A stretch of DNA of 64,000 bases from Phocaeicola fibrisolvens (GCF_025567125.1 NZ_JAOQJI010000016.1:16119-80118); one strand, 5' to 3'; positions 44,301 through 52,974 are shown, counted from the stretch's first letter. Translations and numbers: made by a program. Notes: generated from the letters alone by a model not told the origin.

Positions 44301-44547
44301 AACCCCCGTTCCAGGTACAATGACCGCCGTATGGTGGGAACGCCAAATTGACCCAACTATTGTGTTCGGCATTCCGCAGGTAGGCTGCATGGATATGCGT
44401 GGCCAATATATGGAAAACAAGCAATTGGAACCGGATATCAAAGTGTATAACACCCCTGAAAAATCTCTGAAGGGAGAAGACGAGCAACTGGAAGCTGCTA
44501 TCAAAGAAATGCTCAAAGAAGCAGATGCTTTAAAAAGCAAACAATAA
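41311..44547 (+). CDS. Tricorn-type S41 protease, secreted
   Basis: A 1078-residue periplasmic protease. A signal peptide ends near residue 19. The N-terminal half is a set of PD40-like beta-propeller blades (repeated SPDG: CAISPDGNTIAF, IWSPDGQQIAF, DFSPDGRSIVYAS, QYSPDGKKVAF). A lysine/glutamate-rich stretch (about 565-590) follows, then the core domain with ELNGSHTGAR (catalytic His), a PDZ-like region (about 790-860), and the S41 domain with DTRHNGGGWLHDDLATLL and EDNYSNAHGFPW, where Ser is the nucleophile. Tricorn-type enzymes degrade oligopeptides. It probably shares a transcript with the three small envelope genes upstream and ends at a terminator. Confidence 0.92.
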   Translation: MKTKLLFAALAAFSAAGAAENPLWMRHCAISPDGNTIAFCYKGDIYTVPSTGGNARQLTTNQSYDTNPIWSPDGQQIAFASARQGSLDIYLISKEGGTPKRLTTHSGNELPVTFTDNGHLLFRASVMPDAIDLSFPSSQFPQVYEVNTQGGRPVLYSSFPMEDISVAKDGTTLLYHDQKGYEDPWRKHHTSSITRDIWLSKEDVNHQRTYQKLTSFNGEDRNPVWSGDNQSFYYLSEKEGSFNVFKRNLDGSNEVQLTHHTQHPVRFLSAAQNGLLCYGYDGEIYTVKEGQSPQKVNIRIVTDQTETELAHQIRTSGATEIAVSPNGKEVAFVLHGDVFVTSTDYKTTKQITDTPEQERSIDFSPDGRSIVYASERNGIWQVYQSTLTEKEEKLFTYATGIKEERLTQTQIASFQPQYSPDGKKVAFLENRTTLRVLNLKDKSVCTAMDGKYEYSYSDGDQWFQWSPDSRWLLCGYIGTGGWNNSDVALVNASGNGEIHNLTESGYNDSNAKWVLDGKAMIWESDRAGYRSHGSWGAESDIYIMFFDLEAYERFRLNKEELALMEEKEQQDDKKKEKKEKSEKEKAIKPLTFDLENCRDRIIRLTVNSSHLGDAVLSPKGDKLYYQASFEGGADLWVHDLKEQKTELLLKGIGYGSLTCDKENKHIFLCSNGGIKKINPDKHQIENVNFEALFNYRPFKEREYIFNHVWQQVLDKFYVPDLHGTDWKFYRESYARFLPHINNNYDFQEMLSELLGELNGSHTGARYAAPGATLSTACLGVFFDNKYEGDGLKIQEIIAKGPFAVKKTDVTPGCIIEKIDGQPVLKDIDYYPMLEGKAGKNVQLTIYNPQNGKRFQTTIKAITTGQQNELLYKRWVKRNEKIVEKLSGGRIAYVHVKGMDSPSFREVYSELLSDRNRNKEAVIVDTRHNGGGWLHDDLATLLSGKEYQRFVPRGQYIGSDPFNKWLKPSCVMVCEDNYSNAHGFPWVYKELKIGKLIGTPVPGTMTAVWWERQIDPTIVFGIPQVGCMDMRGQYMENKQLEPDIKVYNTPEKSLKGEDEQLEAAIKEMLKEADALKSKQ

Positions 44548-44566
44548 TCTGATGTTCCCAATCTAC

Positions 44567-44608
44567 AAAAACGGAGAAAGACGCATCTCGTATCTTTCCC
44601 CGTTTTTT
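44567..44608. terminator. Bidirectional terminator between tricorn and GH88 genes
   Basis: AAAACGGAGAAAGA (44567-44580) pairs with TCTTTCCCCGTTTT (44593-44606) with one bulge, followed by T-runs on both strands. Confidence 0.82.
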
Positions 44609-44620
44609 CTGAATAACCTG

Positions 44621-45841
44621 TCACTCCACAGCTTTTTTCCCTTCATTCAATCGTTTCAACCTCATTAGAGCCTCAATATAATAGTAATCAGCGTAAATGA
44701 TAGAAGCATCTACTTCCGACTTTGCGGGCCAATGTCCGGTGGAATGCAATAAAAAAGCTACATTTTTCTCACGCGACTGATATTTCTCAGAACTCAAGCT
44801 ACACAACATCTTTTCCGCAACTTTTTTGTATTTCTCCCCTTTCCCATTACCATAAAAGTCTGACAATTCTAATAAAGCTGAAGCTACCACACAGGCCGCA
44901 GAAGCATCTCTTGGCGCATCTGGTATATCCGGAGCATTAAAATCCCAGTAGGGAACATAGTCTTCCGGCAAGTTCTTCAGATATACGTCCACTACTTTTT
45001 CTACAAAATCCAAGTATTTAGGATTACCTGTCTCACGGAATACAACCGTATAACCGTAGATAGCCCACGCTTGTCCACGTGCCCACATCGATCCATCGGT
45101 ATATCCCTGATGCGTACATTTCTTAATGCAATTCCCACTTACCGTATCATAAACAGCCACATGATAGGAAGAATAATCTGATCGAAACTGATTCTCCATG
45201 GTCTTATCTGCATGAGAGACCGCCATATCAAACAGGCGCCTGTCTCCACCGTTACGTGCAGCCCAAAAAAGCATTTCCAAGTTAATCATATTATCCATAA
45301 TAGTATTATGTCCACCTAGCATTTTCACGTTGCGGGGCCAGGACAGAATCGTACCCACTTTCGGATTGAACAAAGTAGCTAACGAATCGGCCGTCGCAAT
45401 AATCACATCCCGATATACGGGATTGTGTGTCAGACGATAACCATTCCCATAACTACAAAACACCAGGAAACCCAAATCATGATCGTATGCAGGAATCCTT
45501 GAAAAAAGTTCCAGCGACTCCGTATATTTCTCAGCCAGCATCCGAATCGTATCATTCTGAGTTGCTTCGTAATCATACCACAAAATTCCCGGCCAAAATC
45601 CACCCGTCCATTCTTCCCGAGACACCTTTTTGCAGTTCCAGAACCGCTCCCCAGCCAAAATATTACGTGGTTCCATGGTATAATCAGGTTCCCCATCTTT
45701 TTCCAACTCACTCAACGCACGATGTATCTGCATGTCACAATAAGTCAATTCCTTATCTACATCCAACTTCTTAGTCTTATCCACGGCACAGGAAGCAAAT
45801 ACCATAACTCCTATACCCAAAAACAGATGTTTAATCTTCAT
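44621..45841 (-). CDS. GH88 unsaturated glucuronyl hydrolase, lipoprotein
   Basis: A 406-residue predicted lipoprotein (lipobox FASC, Cys18) with an (alpha/alpha)6-barrel GH88 domain. Blocks include GGFWPGILWYDYE, HDLGFLVFCSYGNGYRLT, NTIMDNMINLEMLFWAA (with the conserved catalytic Asp) and HQGYTDGSMWARGQAWAIYGY. The enzyme removes 4,5-unsaturated uronic acid from oligosaccharides made by polysaccharide lyases, for example from glycosaminoglycans or pectin. It is the last gene of a three-enzyme cluster with GH43 and GH97. A surface or periplasmic-facing lipid anchor is implied by the lipobox. Confidence 0.9.
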   Translation of the reverse strand: MKIKHLFLGIGVMVFASCAVDKTKKLDVDKELTYCDMQIHRALSELEKDGEPDYTMEPRNILAGERFWNCKKVSREEWTGGFWPGILWYDYEATQNDTIRMLAEKYTESLELFSRIPAYDHDLGFLVFCSYGNGYRLTHNPVYRDVIIATADSLATLFNPKVGTILSWPRNVKMLGGHNTIMDNMINLEMLFWAARNGGDRRLFDMAVSHADKTMENQFRSDYSSYHVAVYDTVSGNCIKKCTHQGYTDGSMWARGQAWAIYGYTVVFRETGNPKYLDFVEKVVDVYLKNLPEDYVPYWDFNAPDIPDAPRDASAACVVASALLELSDFYGNGKGEKYKKVAEKMLCSLSSEKYQSREKNVAFLLHSTGHWPAKSEVDASIIYADYYYIEALMRLKRLNEGKKAVE

Positions 45842-45855
45842 ATTTCATAATATTT

Positions 45856-47508
45856 TTATTTCTCCACATGAAACCAGTCAATATCTACCCATCCACGTTC
45901 TTCTCCATAAGGAGTCACACTGAACATCCCCATTTTAGCACCAATCCATTTTCCTTGGCGAGCCTTGAATACAGATCCAATTTCCACAAAACGCTTCCCA
46001 TCCAAGCTATAACTAAAACGACATAATGCATCCTTCCCAACATGTAGCCTGATATAAATTTCACGTTCATAATTCGGATATATTCCTGCATCAAATTTAC
46101 GGCTCGGAGATAATTGTGCCAGCATAAGAACTTGTTCTGGACTTCCTTGTTCCGCGTCCTTGCATATTCCTTGTTTCAGAACAAAATTCTCACCCTGTTT
46201 TTCTAGTCCCAACCATGTATAATCCCATCCCATCACAATCATACCTGAAAGTTGCCCATCCATCTTGGCTGAAATTTTTAACTTGGCAGTTGCTGTAAAT
46301 TCTTCTGCCGGAAACTTCTGCAACAACAGATTAGGAACTTCCCAGAAATTCTTAAAATCTTTCGACAATTCATGACCATAAATACGCATGTAGCCCATAT
46401 TAGTCGTAAAACCAAATATGTCTTGATAGTTGGCATGCCATTCCCACTGTAGTCCCAGTTTGCGAGAATCAAATTCATCACTTTCAACCGGCGTTTCTAT
46501 AGGATACACCCTCTCGGTTGCAGGTTTATGATATCGACTGACAGGTTCGCCACATCCATCACCATCTTTATCCAAGCCAATGACAGGCCAGTCTTCTTTC
46601 CACACCATCGGATTCAGATGCAGCACACGGCCATAAGCTCCTTTATCCTGAAAATGCAAAAACCAGGATTCCCCATACGGGGTATCTACCCAGCCTCCCT
46701 GATGCGGTCCGTTTATATCAGTCTTACCCTGCGCCATCACAATCCTCGTTTCATAAGGACCATACACATTTTTTGAACGCATCACCAATTGCCATCCAGA
46801 GACCACGCCGCCAGCCGGAGCAAAAATGTAATAATACCCGTTCCGCTTATAAAATTTGGCTCCCTCTACCGTATGATTCACTCCGTCATTTCCATCAAAC
46901 ACCAATACCGGCTCTGAGATAACGGCTGTACCTTCTTTGTTCAACTCACAGACCGTCAGAATACTGTTAAATTTAGCCCGGCTTCCAGCCCATGCATGCG
47001 CCAAATAAACTTTGCCATCATCATCCCACAACGGACAAGGATCAATCATCCCTTTTCCAGCTTTTACCAGTATCGGTTTCTCCCATTCCCCATACGGGTC
47101 ACGAGTCTTTACCATGAAAATTCCAAAATCCGGATCTCCCCAATAAATATAATATACACCTTCATGAAAACGAATGGAAGGAGCCCACACGCCTTTTCCG
47201 TGACGAACTTCATTAAAGTACGCTACCGGCTCCAGCTGTTTCAATGCATAATTAACAATTTTCCAATTCACCAGGTCTTTGGAATGTAGAATAGGCAACC
47301 CTGGTGTACAGTTAAAGCTAGAAGCTGTAAGAAAATACTCCCCATCTACCGCACAGACATCAGGATCTGAATAATCAGCATGCAACACAGGATTATGATA
47401 CATTCCATTTCCTTCATCTGCCACCCATACTTGTGAACGATATTGCGCCATTCCGGATTGCAACATTCCAGCCCACCACAAACCAACTATAAGAAACAAT
47501 TTTTTCAT
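45856..47508 (-). CDS. GH43 beta-xylosidase/arabinofuranosidase with C-terminal beta-sandwich
   Basis: A 550-residue secreted enzyme. Its signal peptide ends near GMAQ (about 21). The five-blade GH43 catalytic domain covers roughly 35-335, with HADYSDPDVCAVDGEY (general base), GMIDPCPLWDDDG (pKa-modulating Asp) and HTVEGAKFYKRNGYYY (general acid Glu). The C-terminal 190 residues (FWEVPNLLLQKFPAEEFTATAKLK onward) match the beta-xylosidase C-terminal concanavalin-like module. Likely substrate is xylo- or arabino-oligosaccharide. It starts 128 bases after the GH97 stop and is 14 bases from GH88. Confidence 0.9.
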   Translation of the reverse strand: MKKLFLIVGLWWAGMLQSGMAQYRSQVWVADEGNGMYHNPVLHADYSDPDVCAVDGEYFLTASSFNCTPGLPILHSKDLVNWKIVNYALKQLEPVAYFNEVRHGKGVWAPSIRFHEGVYYIYWGDPDFGIFMVKTRDPYGEWEKPILVKAGKGMIDPCPLWDDDGKVYLAHAWAGSRAKFNSILTVCELNKEGTAVISEPVLVFDGNDGVNHTVEGAKFYKRNGYYYIFAPAGGVVSGWQLVMRSKNVYGPYETRIVMAQGKTDINGPHQGGWVDTPYGESWFLHFQDKGAYGRVLHLNPMVWKEDWPVIGLDKDGDGCGEPVSRYHKPATERVYPIETPVESDEFDSRKLGLQWEWHANYQDIFGFTTNMGYMRIYGHELSKDFKNFWEVPNLLLQKFPAEEFTATAKLKISAKMDGQLSGMIVMGWDYTWLGLEKQGENFVLKQGICKDAEQGSPEQVLMLAQLSPSRKFDAGIYPNYEREIYIRLHVGKDALCRFSYSLDGKRFVEIGSVFKARQGKWIGAKMGMFSVTPYGEERGWVDIDWFHVEK

Positions 47509-47636
47509 TCACCTTCCTCTTTTAATAAAAAATAGAAAACAATCTTTACCAAGAAAAATTCCAATACTCAAAAATCCATTTACCTAAACTAATACGAATC
47601 ATTTCTTCATTCTACCTAAAAAGACAAGATAAATAT

Positions 47637-49574
47637 TTAAAATTGTTCGCCCTTATATTCTACATAAGAGCTAACTTCCTTCTTATTCACCGGAACCAAA
47701 CGCAAAGCCGCCCCTCCTCTAGGAAGCAGACGAAATGTAATCACATCTTTACACGGCACAAGCACATACGAACATTTTACATGGGTTTTCGTTTTTACCT
47801 CATCACCTCCATCTGTGTAAATCGATGCCAAGTAGTTTTGATCCTTATCCAAAAATGAGCAGTCCAACTTTTCCAAAGACCCTTCATTATTGGTCAGCAT
47901 GCCCACAAACCATTCCTTTCCACGTCGACGAGCTATAGTTACATTTTTTCCCGGCATTCCGTCCAATACATGTGATTCATCAAACACGGTCTGTAGATTT
48001 TCAAACCATTCTATTTCTGGTTCTCCTTCATATAAATCAGGCTTGTCATACCAAAAAATAGTCATCAATGGACTATAAAACACCAACGAAGCAGCCAACT
48101 GATGAGCATGCGTATTTTTTAATCGCTTGTCATAGTAACAAATAGTATAGTCTGCCGCTCCATTAATCATACGAGTAAACGGAAGAATGGTACTGTGTGT
48201 CGCATCCGGAAATTCTTCATTGCCCAATATACCTTCCTGAGTCAGTAAATTAGGATACGTCCGGCTGAATCCGGAAGGACGAAACTCATCATGAATGTTC
48301 ATCATCAGTTTATTATCAGCGGCCCAACGTACCATTTCATGCAACCAGGTAGCCCAACGATGACTTGCATATTGCACAAACCCCGATTTTACTCCTACAA
48401 TGCCCCATTGATGAAGCAGAGGAAACAGTTCCTTCATTTGCTTTTGTAATGCATGCTGATTGACATACAACCAAATTCCAATTCCTTTTTTCTTTCCGTA
48501 TGCCACTACTTTCGGCATATCCAGTTTTGACACTACCTTTGTAGCATCCCCATCATGTGAGGTACAAGGCATATACCATTGCCAATCAAAAAGCATATAC
48601 GGAATACGATGAGCTGCACAAAAATCAATAGTTTTCAATGCCTGTGCCGTAGTCAACGTGGTCTCCCGCATGATTTTTCCCGGTTTAATCCAATCCGTAT
48701 CTTTTATTTCGCAAGGAGGATTCAAGTTCTCAATAATATAATTGTGCTCCAGCAGCTCTCCCGGTTTATCCGCCGCCATGATTACCTTCCATGGTGTTGC
48801 ATAATAAGTAACAATATCCACCGGACTATACATCACAGAAGTCAATGTATGCCGTTTTTCTGGCGAAGCCTGAAATTTAGTCAAGCACCAGTCATCCACA
48901 TCCGCATCGGTTAGTGCGGTCCAGACTCCGTTTGGTAATTCCAATGTCAAGGCACGTTCCACAGGCTTCTTAATGGCATCCACGTCTAAATATTCAAATG
49001 GAGCCTGTGCCCATTGTTCCGTCCAGGCCATTGTTCCTGCCGGAAAAGTATATTCGGTCAAATCACCTACTACCTTATGAAAGATAGCCTTCGGATGCTC
49101 CGGGAAATAATAACGAAAAGCGATTCCTTCATCATAGGCCCTCACCTCCACATTCAGACGATAATTCGAACCATCCTTTTTAGACAAATATAGCGTACCC
49201 CACTTGTAATTGTCACGAACCAAACTACGTTCCCCATACAATGGTGTCCATGTTGTATCATGGCTGCCATAAGCCACTGAATCCACTTCCAAATTATCCA
49301 TCCAGCATTGGGGTTGTTTCAACGCGCGCACTCCAAGTGCCATTTCCCACACCCGATTATCCAGTTGCAGACCTGCCTGCGATTCCTTTATCACCTGCTT
49401 CCCATTATAATTCACCTCATAGCACAACTCATTTGCTCCAGAAGCAGATTTTGTTTCATAAAATCTCACATGATGTGTACCTTTTGGAGAAGACAAATCC
49501 AATTCAATTGGTTCTGCCATACACATCACAGCTCCAAAGACCCATAATCCCGGTATCAAATACTTATATTTCAT
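47637..49574 (-). CDS. GH97 alpha-glycosidase (SusB-like)
   Basis: A 645-residue secreted GH97 enzyme. A signal peptide (to about CMAEP) is followed by the N-terminal beta-sandwich (21-290), the (beta/alpha)8 barrel (ALKTIDFCAAHRIPYMLFDWQWY to about 560) and a C-terminal sandwich. GH97 contains inverting alpha-glucosidases such as SusB and retaining alpha-galactosidases. The barrel strand reads GVKSGFVQ, with Gly where the retaining group carries its Asp nucleophile, which favours an inverting enzyme. HDEFRPSGFSRTYPN and GNEEFPD hold acidic residues expected for the base. It heads the GH97-GH43-GH88 cluster. The cluster as a whole points to a uronic-acid-bearing xylan or pectin-like glycan. 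Confidence 0.9.
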   Translation of the reverse strand: MKYKYLIPGLWVFGAVMCMAEPIELDLSSPKGTHHVRFYETKSASGANELCYEVNYNGKQVIKESQAGLQLDNRVWEMALGVRALKQPQCWMDNLEVDSVAYGSHDTTWTPLYGERSLVRDNYKWGTLYLSKKDGSNYRLNVEVRAYDEGIAFRYYFPEHPKAIFHKVVGDLTEYTFPAGTMAWTEQWAQAPFEYLDVDAIKKPVERALTLELPNGVWTALTDADVDDWCLTKFQASPEKRHTLTSVMYSPVDIVTYYATPWKVIMAADKPGELLEHNYIIENLNPPCEIKDTDWIKPGKIMRETTLTTAQALKTIDFCAAHRIPYMLFDWQWYMPCTSHDGDATKVVSKLDMPKVVAYGKKKGIGIWLYVNQHALQKQMKELFPLLHQWGIVGVKSGFVQYASHRWATWLHEMVRWAADNKLMMNIHDEFRPSGFSRTYPNLLTQEGILGNEEFPDATHSTILPFTRMINGAADYTICYYDKRLKNTHAHQLAASLVFYSPLMTIFWYDKPDLYEGEPEIEWFENLQTVFDESHVLDGMPGKNVTIARRRGKEWFVGMLTNNEGSLEKLDCSFLDKDQNYLASIYTDGGDEVKTKTHVKCSYVLVPCKDVITFRLLPRGGAALRLVPVNKKEVSSYVEYKGEQF

Positions 49575-49662
49575 ATTCTTTCTTATTGTTTTCTATAAAA
49601 TACGAACCACACGACCCAAACACTCAAATCTGATGAAACTTTCTTTGCTAATTTTGGATAAA
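49575..49662. other. Start of the 339-bp gap between the GH97 gene and cydB
   Basis: The gap from 49575 to 49913 has no gene. This first part should hold the GH97 promoter, but I see no good TAnnTTTG element. The next part is array 2 (49663-49768). Bases 49769-49842 show nothing recognisable, and 49843-49885 is the cydB terminator. Confidence 0.6.
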
Positions 49663-49768
49663 AAAACGCTTAGGCGTTTAAGACAAAACGCTTAGACGTT
49701 TCAACCAAAACGTTTAGGCGTTTGAGACAAAACGCTTAGGCGTTCAATCGCAAACGTTTAGACGTTTT
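49663..49768. repeat. Array of five 22-bp-period AAACGY palindromes (array 2)
   Basis: Five units begin at 49663, 49685, 49707, 49729 and 49751, again an exact 22-bp period. Read on the minus strand they are AAACGYCTAARCGTTT. The Y/R of each half-site varies independently: unit 5 is T/A, units 1 and 4 are C/G, unit 2 is T/G and unit 3 is C/A. The array lies downstream of the cydB terminator and upstream of the GH97 start. Relative to array 1 it is inverted on the chromosome. Confidence 0.92.
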
Positions 49769-49842
49769 GGCCCCCACCTTCACAAGTCGTCAGAAAGGCA
49801 TTATAAAGTGACAAAAATCTTCTCCATTCTCATCTTAACTCC

Positions 49843-49885
49843 ACAAAAAACAACCGCCCACCGGTTTTAAAACCAGGGGCGGTCA
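49843..49885 (-). terminator. Terminator of the cyd operon
   Basis: On the minus strand ACCGCCC pairs with GGGCGGT, with an inner GGTTTT/AAAACC stem, followed by TTTTTTG. Confidence 0.85.
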
Positions 49886-49913
49886 TCGTAAAAATTAATA
49901 AGAAAAAACAATA

Positions 49914-51065
49914 TCAATAGCTATGCTCGTCTTCTTTTATTTCTTCCATGGTCAGCGGCTTGCGGTCGATAGCCCGCCATGCATAGATGATATAAGCCAG
50001 TACAAACGGAACCAAGATAGACACATAGGCCATGGTTTTCAGGGTAAACTGGCTGGAGCAGCTGTTGGCAATGGTCAGTGAACTCTGCAAGTCGGCAGTA
50101 GACGGATAATAAGCCGTATGATTATAACCAGCCACCAGCAACAAGGCCAGCACCGTCAGCACGGTACCGATTCCGGCAAACCAGATGCCGCGGGTATAGG
50201 TCTTGCAGAAAATACTCTTGCCGATTCCATACAACACACCCACTACTCCTATCAGGAACAGGATGAGCAGATAAGGCATTTCTATCAGATTATGGAAATA
50301 CTTGAACGGTTCCATCACAATCAGTCCGTTGTCCGGGTTCACCGCAAAGCCGTCTTTCAACAACGTACGAATGACAAACGCCAGGAAGAAGACCAGGAAA
50401 GGCACTACATCCGCAATCAGCTGCCGGCGGAAACGAGCATTCAGTTCCTCGTGACGGATATTGTTGATGAAATACAGATTACCCAACAAACGAGCAAGGA
50501 ACAGCACGGAAAATCCCAGAATCAAATTCCAAGGGTCGCCAAAAGCATCCAATCCATGCCAGCCGTTTCCCCAATGACTGATGACCGGCATCATCTCATC
50601 GGTCAGATTACCCTTACTTACTACGAAATTGGAGCCGTTGAAGAAAGTAGCCACAGCCGCACCCAGCAACAGCGGGCCGACCACTCCGTTCAACACCAAA
50701 AAGAACTGATAAGTACGCTTGCCCAGCCAGTTTCCCAGTTTCGACTGAAACTCATAAGACACCGCCTGCAGCACAAAGCTGAAAAGGATAATCATCCACA
50801 GCCAGTAAGCCCCTCCAAAACTGGTGCTGTAGAACAAAGGGAAAGAAGCAAAGAAAGCTCCTCCAAAAGTGACCAGAGTTGTGAAGGTAAATTCCCATTT
50901 ACGCCCTGTGGAGTTCACAAGCAAAGTACGTTCGTCTTCTGTACGTCCCAGGCAATACAGCAAAGAGTTTCCTCCCTGCACAAACAGCAGAAACACCAGC
51001 AATGCACCCAGCAAAGAAACCAGAAACCACCAGTAATGCTGCAAGAATATATAAGTTGAATCCAT
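49914..51065 (-). CDS. cydB: Cytochrome bd ubiquinol oxidase subunit II
   Basis: A 383-residue integral membrane protein with about nine transmembrane helices (first TYIFLQHYWWFLVSLLGALLVFLLFVQGGN). Family blocks include GGNSLLYCLGRTEDERTLLVNS and the later LPGNLYFINN-type segments. It is the second core subunit of cytochrome bd, which reduces oxygen to water with electrons from quinol and supports nanaerobic growth in Bacteroides. It is last in a DUF4492-cydA-cydB operon and starts 34 bases after the cydA stop. Confidence 0.95.
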   Translation of the reverse strand: MDSTYIFLQHYWWFLVSLLGALLVFLLFVQGGNSLLYCLGRTEDERTLLVNSTGRKWEFTFTTLVTFGGAFFASFPLFYSTSFGGAYWLWMIILFSFVLQAVSYEFQSKLGNWLGKRTYQFFLVLNGVVGPLLLGAAVATFFNGSNFVVSKGNLTDEMMPVISHWGNGWHGLDAFGDPWNLILGFSVLFLARLLGNLYFINNIRHEELNARFRRQLIADVVPFLVFFLAFVIRTLLKDGFAVNPDNGLIVMEPFKYFHNLIEMPYLLILFLIGVVGVLYGIGKSIFCKTYTRGIWFAGIGTVLTVLALLLVAGYNHTAYYPSTADLQSSLTIANSCSSQFTLKTMAYVSILVPFVLAYIIYAWRAIDRKPLTMEEIKEDEHSY

Positions 51066-51099
51066 ATTTTTTCGGTTTTAAGATAATGTATCGGTTAGT

Positions 51100-52596
51100 T
51101 TATTTCTCGTCCGGTCCTTTGCGGATAGCTTTCACCATAATACCGATTTCCGCAATCAGCAGCACGGTAAACATCACAAGGAAAATAAAGAAAGTGGTCT
51201 GTACGGAACCCGTTTCCAGTTTCGACACGGCTGCATTGACGGGCAGCATGTCCTGAATGGTCCAAGGCTGGCGGCCCATCTCGGCCACAATCCATCCGGC
51301 CTGACTGGCAATGTAAGCCAACGGGATGCTCCACAAGGCAATCCAGTGCAACCAGTTCAGCTTGGCCAACTGTTTTTTCCAGACCAGTACCAGGATAACC
51401 AGGAAAAACAAAATGAAATACATACCCAGACCCACCATCACACGGAACGACCAGAACAGCAGTCCTACATGCGGAACCAGTGCGTCTTTGTCCTGAATAT
51501 ATCCGTAACCGAAATAAGGCATATACTCATCCAACGCGCTGCGGGCAATCTGCATAGCCGACTCGTCGCCTTGCTGTTTGGCTCTGCGAAAATCAGCCAA
51601 TGCCGTAATAGCCTTCTTTCCGTTGGCTATCTTCTCCTCCGCAGAAAGTGCGGTAGAACCGTCCGGAAGCGTATAGCCACCGTTCTGCAAATCATTAATA
51701 CCCGGCACATAGCCCGAAGTGCTGTGTGTAGCCAGGAAGGAAAGCATTTCCGGAATCTTAATGGCACCGACCACCGTAAGTGGCTCGTGCGTGCCTCCAT
51801 CATATAGCGCCTCCATGGCAGCCAGTTTCATAGGCTGCACCTGTGCCACCTGATAAGCCGATTTGTCGCCCGTTCCAGCCGTTACCAGTGCCGCAAACAG
51901 TCCGACCGCTGCAGCCACCTTCATGCTGGCCAATGCAAATTCTTTTTCACGCTTGCGAATCAGATACCAGGCACTTATACCGATAACAAAAGCAGCACCT
52001 ACCATCCAGCTGCTCAATACGGTATGGAAGAACTTCACCACTGCCACCGGAGAGAAAGCCACCGACATAAAGTCGACCATCTCATTACGCATGGTTTCCG
52101 GATTGAATTCCATTCCCACAGGATACTGCATCCAGGAATTAGCCACTAGAATCCACCAGGCAGAAATTGTAGCTCCCAACCCAGTCAACCAAGTGGAAGC
52201 CAGGTGGAACCCCTTGCTCACCTTGTGCCAGCCGAAGAACATGACGGCCACAAAAGTGGCTTCCATAAAGAAGGCCAAAATACCTTCAATGGCCAGCGGA
52301 GCTCCGAAGATGTCGCCCACAAACCAGGAATAATTACTCCAGTTGGTACCGAACTGGAACTCCAGAATCAAACCTGTAGCCACACCAATGGCGAAATTGA
52401 TTCCAAAAAGTTTCATCCAGAACTTTGCCGTACGCTTCCAGAATTCATTTCCGGAACGCACATACAGTGTTTCCATAGTTGCCATAATCACGGCCAAGCC
52501 CAATGTCAGTGGCACAAACAACCAATGGTAAATGGCCGTCAAGGCAAACTGTGCCCTCGACCAGTCAATCATCGAAGTGTCGATTGTTTCAAGCAT
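51100..52596 (-). CDS. cydA: Cytochrome bd ubiquinol oxidase subunit I
   Basis: A 498-residue membrane subunit with the start WSRAQFALTAIYHWLFVPLTLGLAV, where His is the distal haem ligand region. Later blocks are FGTNWSNYSWFVGDIFGAPLAIEGILAFFMEATFV and NPETMRNEMVDFMSV. The loop between helices 6 and 7 (about 250-340) is the quinol-binding Q-loop. CydA carries haems b558, b595 and d. It lies 38 bases after the DUF4492 gene. Confidence 0.96.
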   Translation of the reverse strand: MLETIDTSMIDWSRAQFALTAIYHWLFVPLTLGLAVIMATMETLYVRSGNEFWKRTAKFWMKLFGINFAIGVATGLILEFQFGTNWSNYSWFVGDIFGAPLAIEGILAFFMEATFVAVMFFGWHKVSKGFHLASTWLTGLGATISAWWILVANSWMQYPVGMEFNPETMRNEMVDFMSVAFSPVAVVKFFHTVLSSWMVGAAFVIGISAWYLIRKREKEFALASMKVAAAVGLFAALVTAGTGDKSAYQVAQVQPMKLAAMEALYDGGTHEPLTVVGAIKIPEMLSFLATHSTSGYVPGINDLQNGGYTLPDGSTALSAEEKIANGKKAITALADFRRAKQQGDESAMQIARSALDEYMPYFGYGYIQDKDALVPHVGLLFWSFRVMVGLGMYFILFFLVILVLVWKKQLAKLNWLHWIALWSIPLAYIASQAGWIVAEMGRQPWTIQDMLPVNAAVSKLETGSVQTTFFIFLVMFTVLLIAEIGIMVKAIRKGPDEK

Positions 52597-52634
52597 AAAA
52601 AATCACTTTATCGGTTAATATTAATAAGGTATAG

Positions 52635-52853
52635 TTATTCTGCCATCCGGTCGGTCAGTTCCACTCCTACATAATCCTGTTTTTCTTCCTCACTCTTTCC
52701 ACTCAGAAACGAAGGGAAGAAAAACAATTTCAGGATAAAGAACATGACAAAAAGCTTTATCAGGATAATGGCCCATAAGGTCCGGCCGATGGTCATCTCC
52801 CGAAAACCGTCACGGTAAAAATAAAAAATTCGAATGATAGTCTTTTTAATCAT
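52635..52853 (-). CDS. DUF4492 small membrane protein of the cyd operon
   Basis: A 72-residue protein with an N-terminal basic amphipathic segment (KKTIIRIFYFYRDGFREMTIGRTLW) and one transmembrane helix (about 28-48). It matches DUF4492, a family found almost always just upstream of cydA in Bacteroidetes and Epsilonproteobacteria. A role as a small accessory subunit or assembly factor of cytochrome bd, like CydX, is a reasonable inference from this linkage but is unproven. Confidence 0.88.
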   Translation of the reverse strand: MIKKTIIRIFYFYRDGFREMTIGRTLWAIILIKLFVMFFILKLFFFPSFLSGKSEEEKQDYVGVELTDRMAE

Positions 52854-52941
52854 AATCTAGTTTTATAATGATTACAAAGTAAATGCTTTATCGGGAAAAA
52901 ACAAGAGTTTATCGAGATATTCTGTGGAAAAATCTATCTGT

Positions 52942-52974
52942 TTTGCGCTTCTTTATATAAAGGAATACATTTGC
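52942..52974 (+). promoter_or_regulatory. Promoter of the TolC-MacAB exporter operon
   Basis: TTTG (52942-52945), 20 bp spacer, TACATTTGC (52966-52974); the ATG follows after a short leader at 52996. Confidence 0.65.
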
